Under the pieces are notes generated by a model. The model made no database searches, was not told where the DNA came from, and saw only the letters and a program-made list of their open reading frames with translations. Of a stretch of 6,478 bases of DNA, positions 5,481-6,478 are shown in pieces (within the stretch, counting starts at the first letter, position 1; each line of letters opens with the position of its first letter). The DNA lies in assembly GCA_030672465.1 (NCBI GenBank), contig DAOVGJ010000177.1:1-6478 (forward strand), given 5' to 3'. Both the position numbers and the translations under genes were made by a program. The DNA comes from Pseudomonadota bacterium (GTDB taxonomy: Bacteria > Desulfobacterota > BSN033 > WVXP01 > G020346125).

Positions 5481-5999
5481 ATGGAGGGATTGAGATTGGC
5501 CGGGGAGTTGATGGCGATATCGGCACGTACCGCTCCCAAGAGCGGAGGAAAGGATTTCGTTGAGGTGAAAATACTCCAGGGGGAGTCCGTAGAGGGGTTA
5601 GCCCGGGAGATGGTAAGGTTCGGAGAGGAGATGGGTAAGGCCAACTTCGATCGGGATGGGGAAAACGTGAGGAACTCCCCCGTAGTTCTCTTGGTGGGAA
5701 TTAAGGAGGCGAAGCCCCTTGGTTTAAATTGTGGGGGGTGTGGCTTTTCGAGCTGTGAGGAGCTTCTGAAGGCGCGCCCGGCAGAGGGGGAGTTCAAGGG
5801 CTTTCAGTGCGCTTTCCGCGTGCTGGACCTGGGCATTGCCCTGGGCTCCGCGGTGAAGACGGCTAGTCTCCTCAACGTGGATAATCGGATTATGTATCGC
5901 ATTGGCACCGTCGCCCGGAGAATGGGGTTATGTGACTGGGATCTGGTGATGGGCGTCCCCCTCTCGGCGACGGGGAAGAGCATCTATTTCGATCGCTAG
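5481..5999 (+). CDS. DUF2148 ferredoxin-domain protein
   Basis: Read from ATG 5481 it has 172 residues, the usual size for the DUF2148 (ferredoxin domain-containing) family, whose biochemical role is not established. Family signatures: AISARTAPKSGGKDF (12-26), LGLNCGGCGFSSC (80-92), CAFRVLDLGIALGSAVKTAS (110-129) and the C-terminal PLSATGKSIYFDR. Cys84, Cys87, Cys92 and Cys110 make a C-x2-C-x4-C plus distal Cys pattern suited to an Fe-S cluster. The frame is open further up to a TTG at 5388, but those 31 codons are low-complexity and Gly/Asp/Met-rich. ATG 5481 has the only strong ribosome site (AAGGAGG, 5466-5472, 8-nt spacing) and matches where the family normally begins. Cytoplasmic and apparently monocistronic. 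Typical of strict anaerobes, from family knowledge. Confidence 0.9.
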   Translation: MEGLRLAGELMAISARTAPKSGGKDFVEVKILQGESVEGLAREMVRFGEEMGKANFDRDGENVRNSPVVLLVGIKEAKPLGLNCGGCGFSSCEELLKARPAEGEFKGFQCAFRVLDLGIALGSAVKTASLLNVDNRIMYRIGTVARRMGLCDWDLVMGVPLSATGKSIYFDR

Positions 6000-6276
6000 T
6001 GCCATTTTTCCAGGCTATCAAGGCTTTTCTCTTGAGAACTCTGAAAAGGCCGCTCTTCGCTGGTTAAAATATTTTTTCGCCATTCTAAAGTTCGCTTCAC
6101 TGCATGACTGCAGCACTGCAACTTGCTCAGAGCTCCTTTTTTGAGTTTTTCAGGGATCTCTTATCGGGTAATGGACAGGTCCTTCACCCCATAGGGATGA
6201 AGGATGAAGAATATGGGCAAACAAGATGGCCCGGGCAATACGCCCGGGCCATCCCATTTCGGGGGAGTCTCCGGGC
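6000..6276. other. Convergent intergenic region with hairpins, no gene
   Basis: This stretch separates two convergent genes and is more AT-rich than its surroundings, with T runs at 6004-6009, 6071-6077, 6137-6142 and 6146-6150. For the + strand gene, GGCTTTTC (6022-6029) and GAAAAGGCC (6043-6051) can form a hairpin with one bulge, but the nearest T run is about 20 nt further on, so it is a weak terminator. CCTTCA (6181-6186) with TGAAGG (6198-6203), plus an inner CCC/GGG, forms a second hairpin. ACTGCA occurs three times at exact 8-nt steps (6099, 6107, 6115). The ATG-initiated frame from 6104 resembles nothing known. Confidence 0.5.
6225..6253 (-). terminator. Probable rho-independent terminator of the AtoE-like gene
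   Basis: GATGGCCCGGGC (6225-6236) and GCCCGGGCCATC (6242-6253) form a perfect 12-bp GC-rich stem with a 5-nt loop. It starts 23 nt beyond the TGA of the - strand permease gene. Read on that strand, the stem is followed by TTGTTTG, a short T-rich tract. On the + strand the following sequence is CCATTTCGGG, a poorer fit, so the - strand gene is the more likely user. Confidence 0.75.
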
Positions 6277-6478
6277 TCAGAGAATTCCCAGAAGGAGAAA
6301 TGCTACTGAGGTGATGATGGCGTACACGAAAAATACGAGCATCAGCCAACCCATAATCTCCCTAAATTCCAGTTTTACCACGGCCAGCATGGCGATAGCC
6401 CAGAAGGGCTGGATCATGTCCGTCAACATATCCCCCCATGCATAGGTGACTACCACTTTCCAGATATCGACTCCCAAC
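6277..6478 (-). CDS. Short-chain fatty acid transporter, AtoE family, C-terminal part (truncated by window edge)
   Basis: The last ~67 codons of an inner-membrane permease. The motif AWGDMLTDMIQPFWAI matches the signature near the C-terminus of the AtoE-type short-chain fatty acid transporter family, which takes up acetoacetate, butyrate and similar acids. Two hydrophobic segments are visible: one following the IQPFWAI motif (about 15 residues), and a longer one from IMGWLML to the end (about 26 residues). The protein ends in LLLGIL with TGA at 6279-6277. The rest of the gene (about 380 residues in typical members) is outside the window. The frame runs uninterrupted to the edge. A role in fatty-acid uptake fits an anaerobic or syntrophic lifestyle, which is inference. 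Confidence 0.87.
   Translation of the reverse strand, partial: LGVDIWKVVVTYAWGDMLTDMIQPFWAIAMLAVVKLEFREIMGWLMLVFFVYAIITSVAFLLLGIL

Noticed and set aside
6104..6445. + strand open frame of 113 codons
   Set aside because: It overlaps hairpins and then the AtoE-like coding region in antisense; no family resemblance.

Overview
The window looks like chromosomal DNA of an anaerobic, Gram-negative bacterium, most likely Desulfobacterota (former Deltaproteobacteria, Syntrophobacter/Desulfobacterales-like). The grounds are the gene families (an ArsA-like ATPase pair, a DUF2148 ferredoxin-domain protein, a short-chain fatty acid permease), a lipobox lipoprotein, and an intergenic palindromic repeat that I associate from memory with that group. 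The assignment is inference; there is no rRNA or other strong marker here.

Left block (1-2680, all +): a tight operon of the 3' end of hisB, a short lipoprotein gene, hisA, pgpA and a stand-alone CinA C-terminal domain gene (pncC). Gaps are 4-15 nt, and the lipoprotein and hisA overlap by one base. It mixes histidine biosynthesis (hisB, hisA) with phospholipid synthesis (PgpA), nucleotide salvage (NMN deamidase) and an envelope lipoprotein. hisH and hisF are not next to hisA.

Middle block (2681-3983): a 277-nt gap holds an imperfect palindromic repeat of about 150 bp, then a leader with a second inverted repeat ending at a strong ribosome binding site. This precedes a DapA-family aldolase that keeps the catalytic residues of the family but is about 45 residues longer than usual.

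Decayed block (4036-5322, -): two tandem ArsA/GET3-like ATPase genes, still joined by an ATGA stop/start overlap, and both broken. The upstream one is reduced to its C-terminal ~90-100 residues. The downstream one is full length but split by a one-base frame change after about residue 196. It also has Asn in place of the usual Asp in its switch I motif.

Right block (5388-6478): a + strand DUF2148 ferredoxin-domain gene, then a 277-nt convergent gap with several hairpins, including a perfect 12-bp terminator-like stem. Last is the 3' end of a - strand AtoE-type short-chain fatty acid permease that runs off the window.

I see no tRNA, rRNA, CRISPR array, transposase or phage gene. The least ordinary elements are the palindromic repeat, the doubly broken ATPase pair, and the structured leader of the DapA-family gene. 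I did not find a convincing new multi-gene system.
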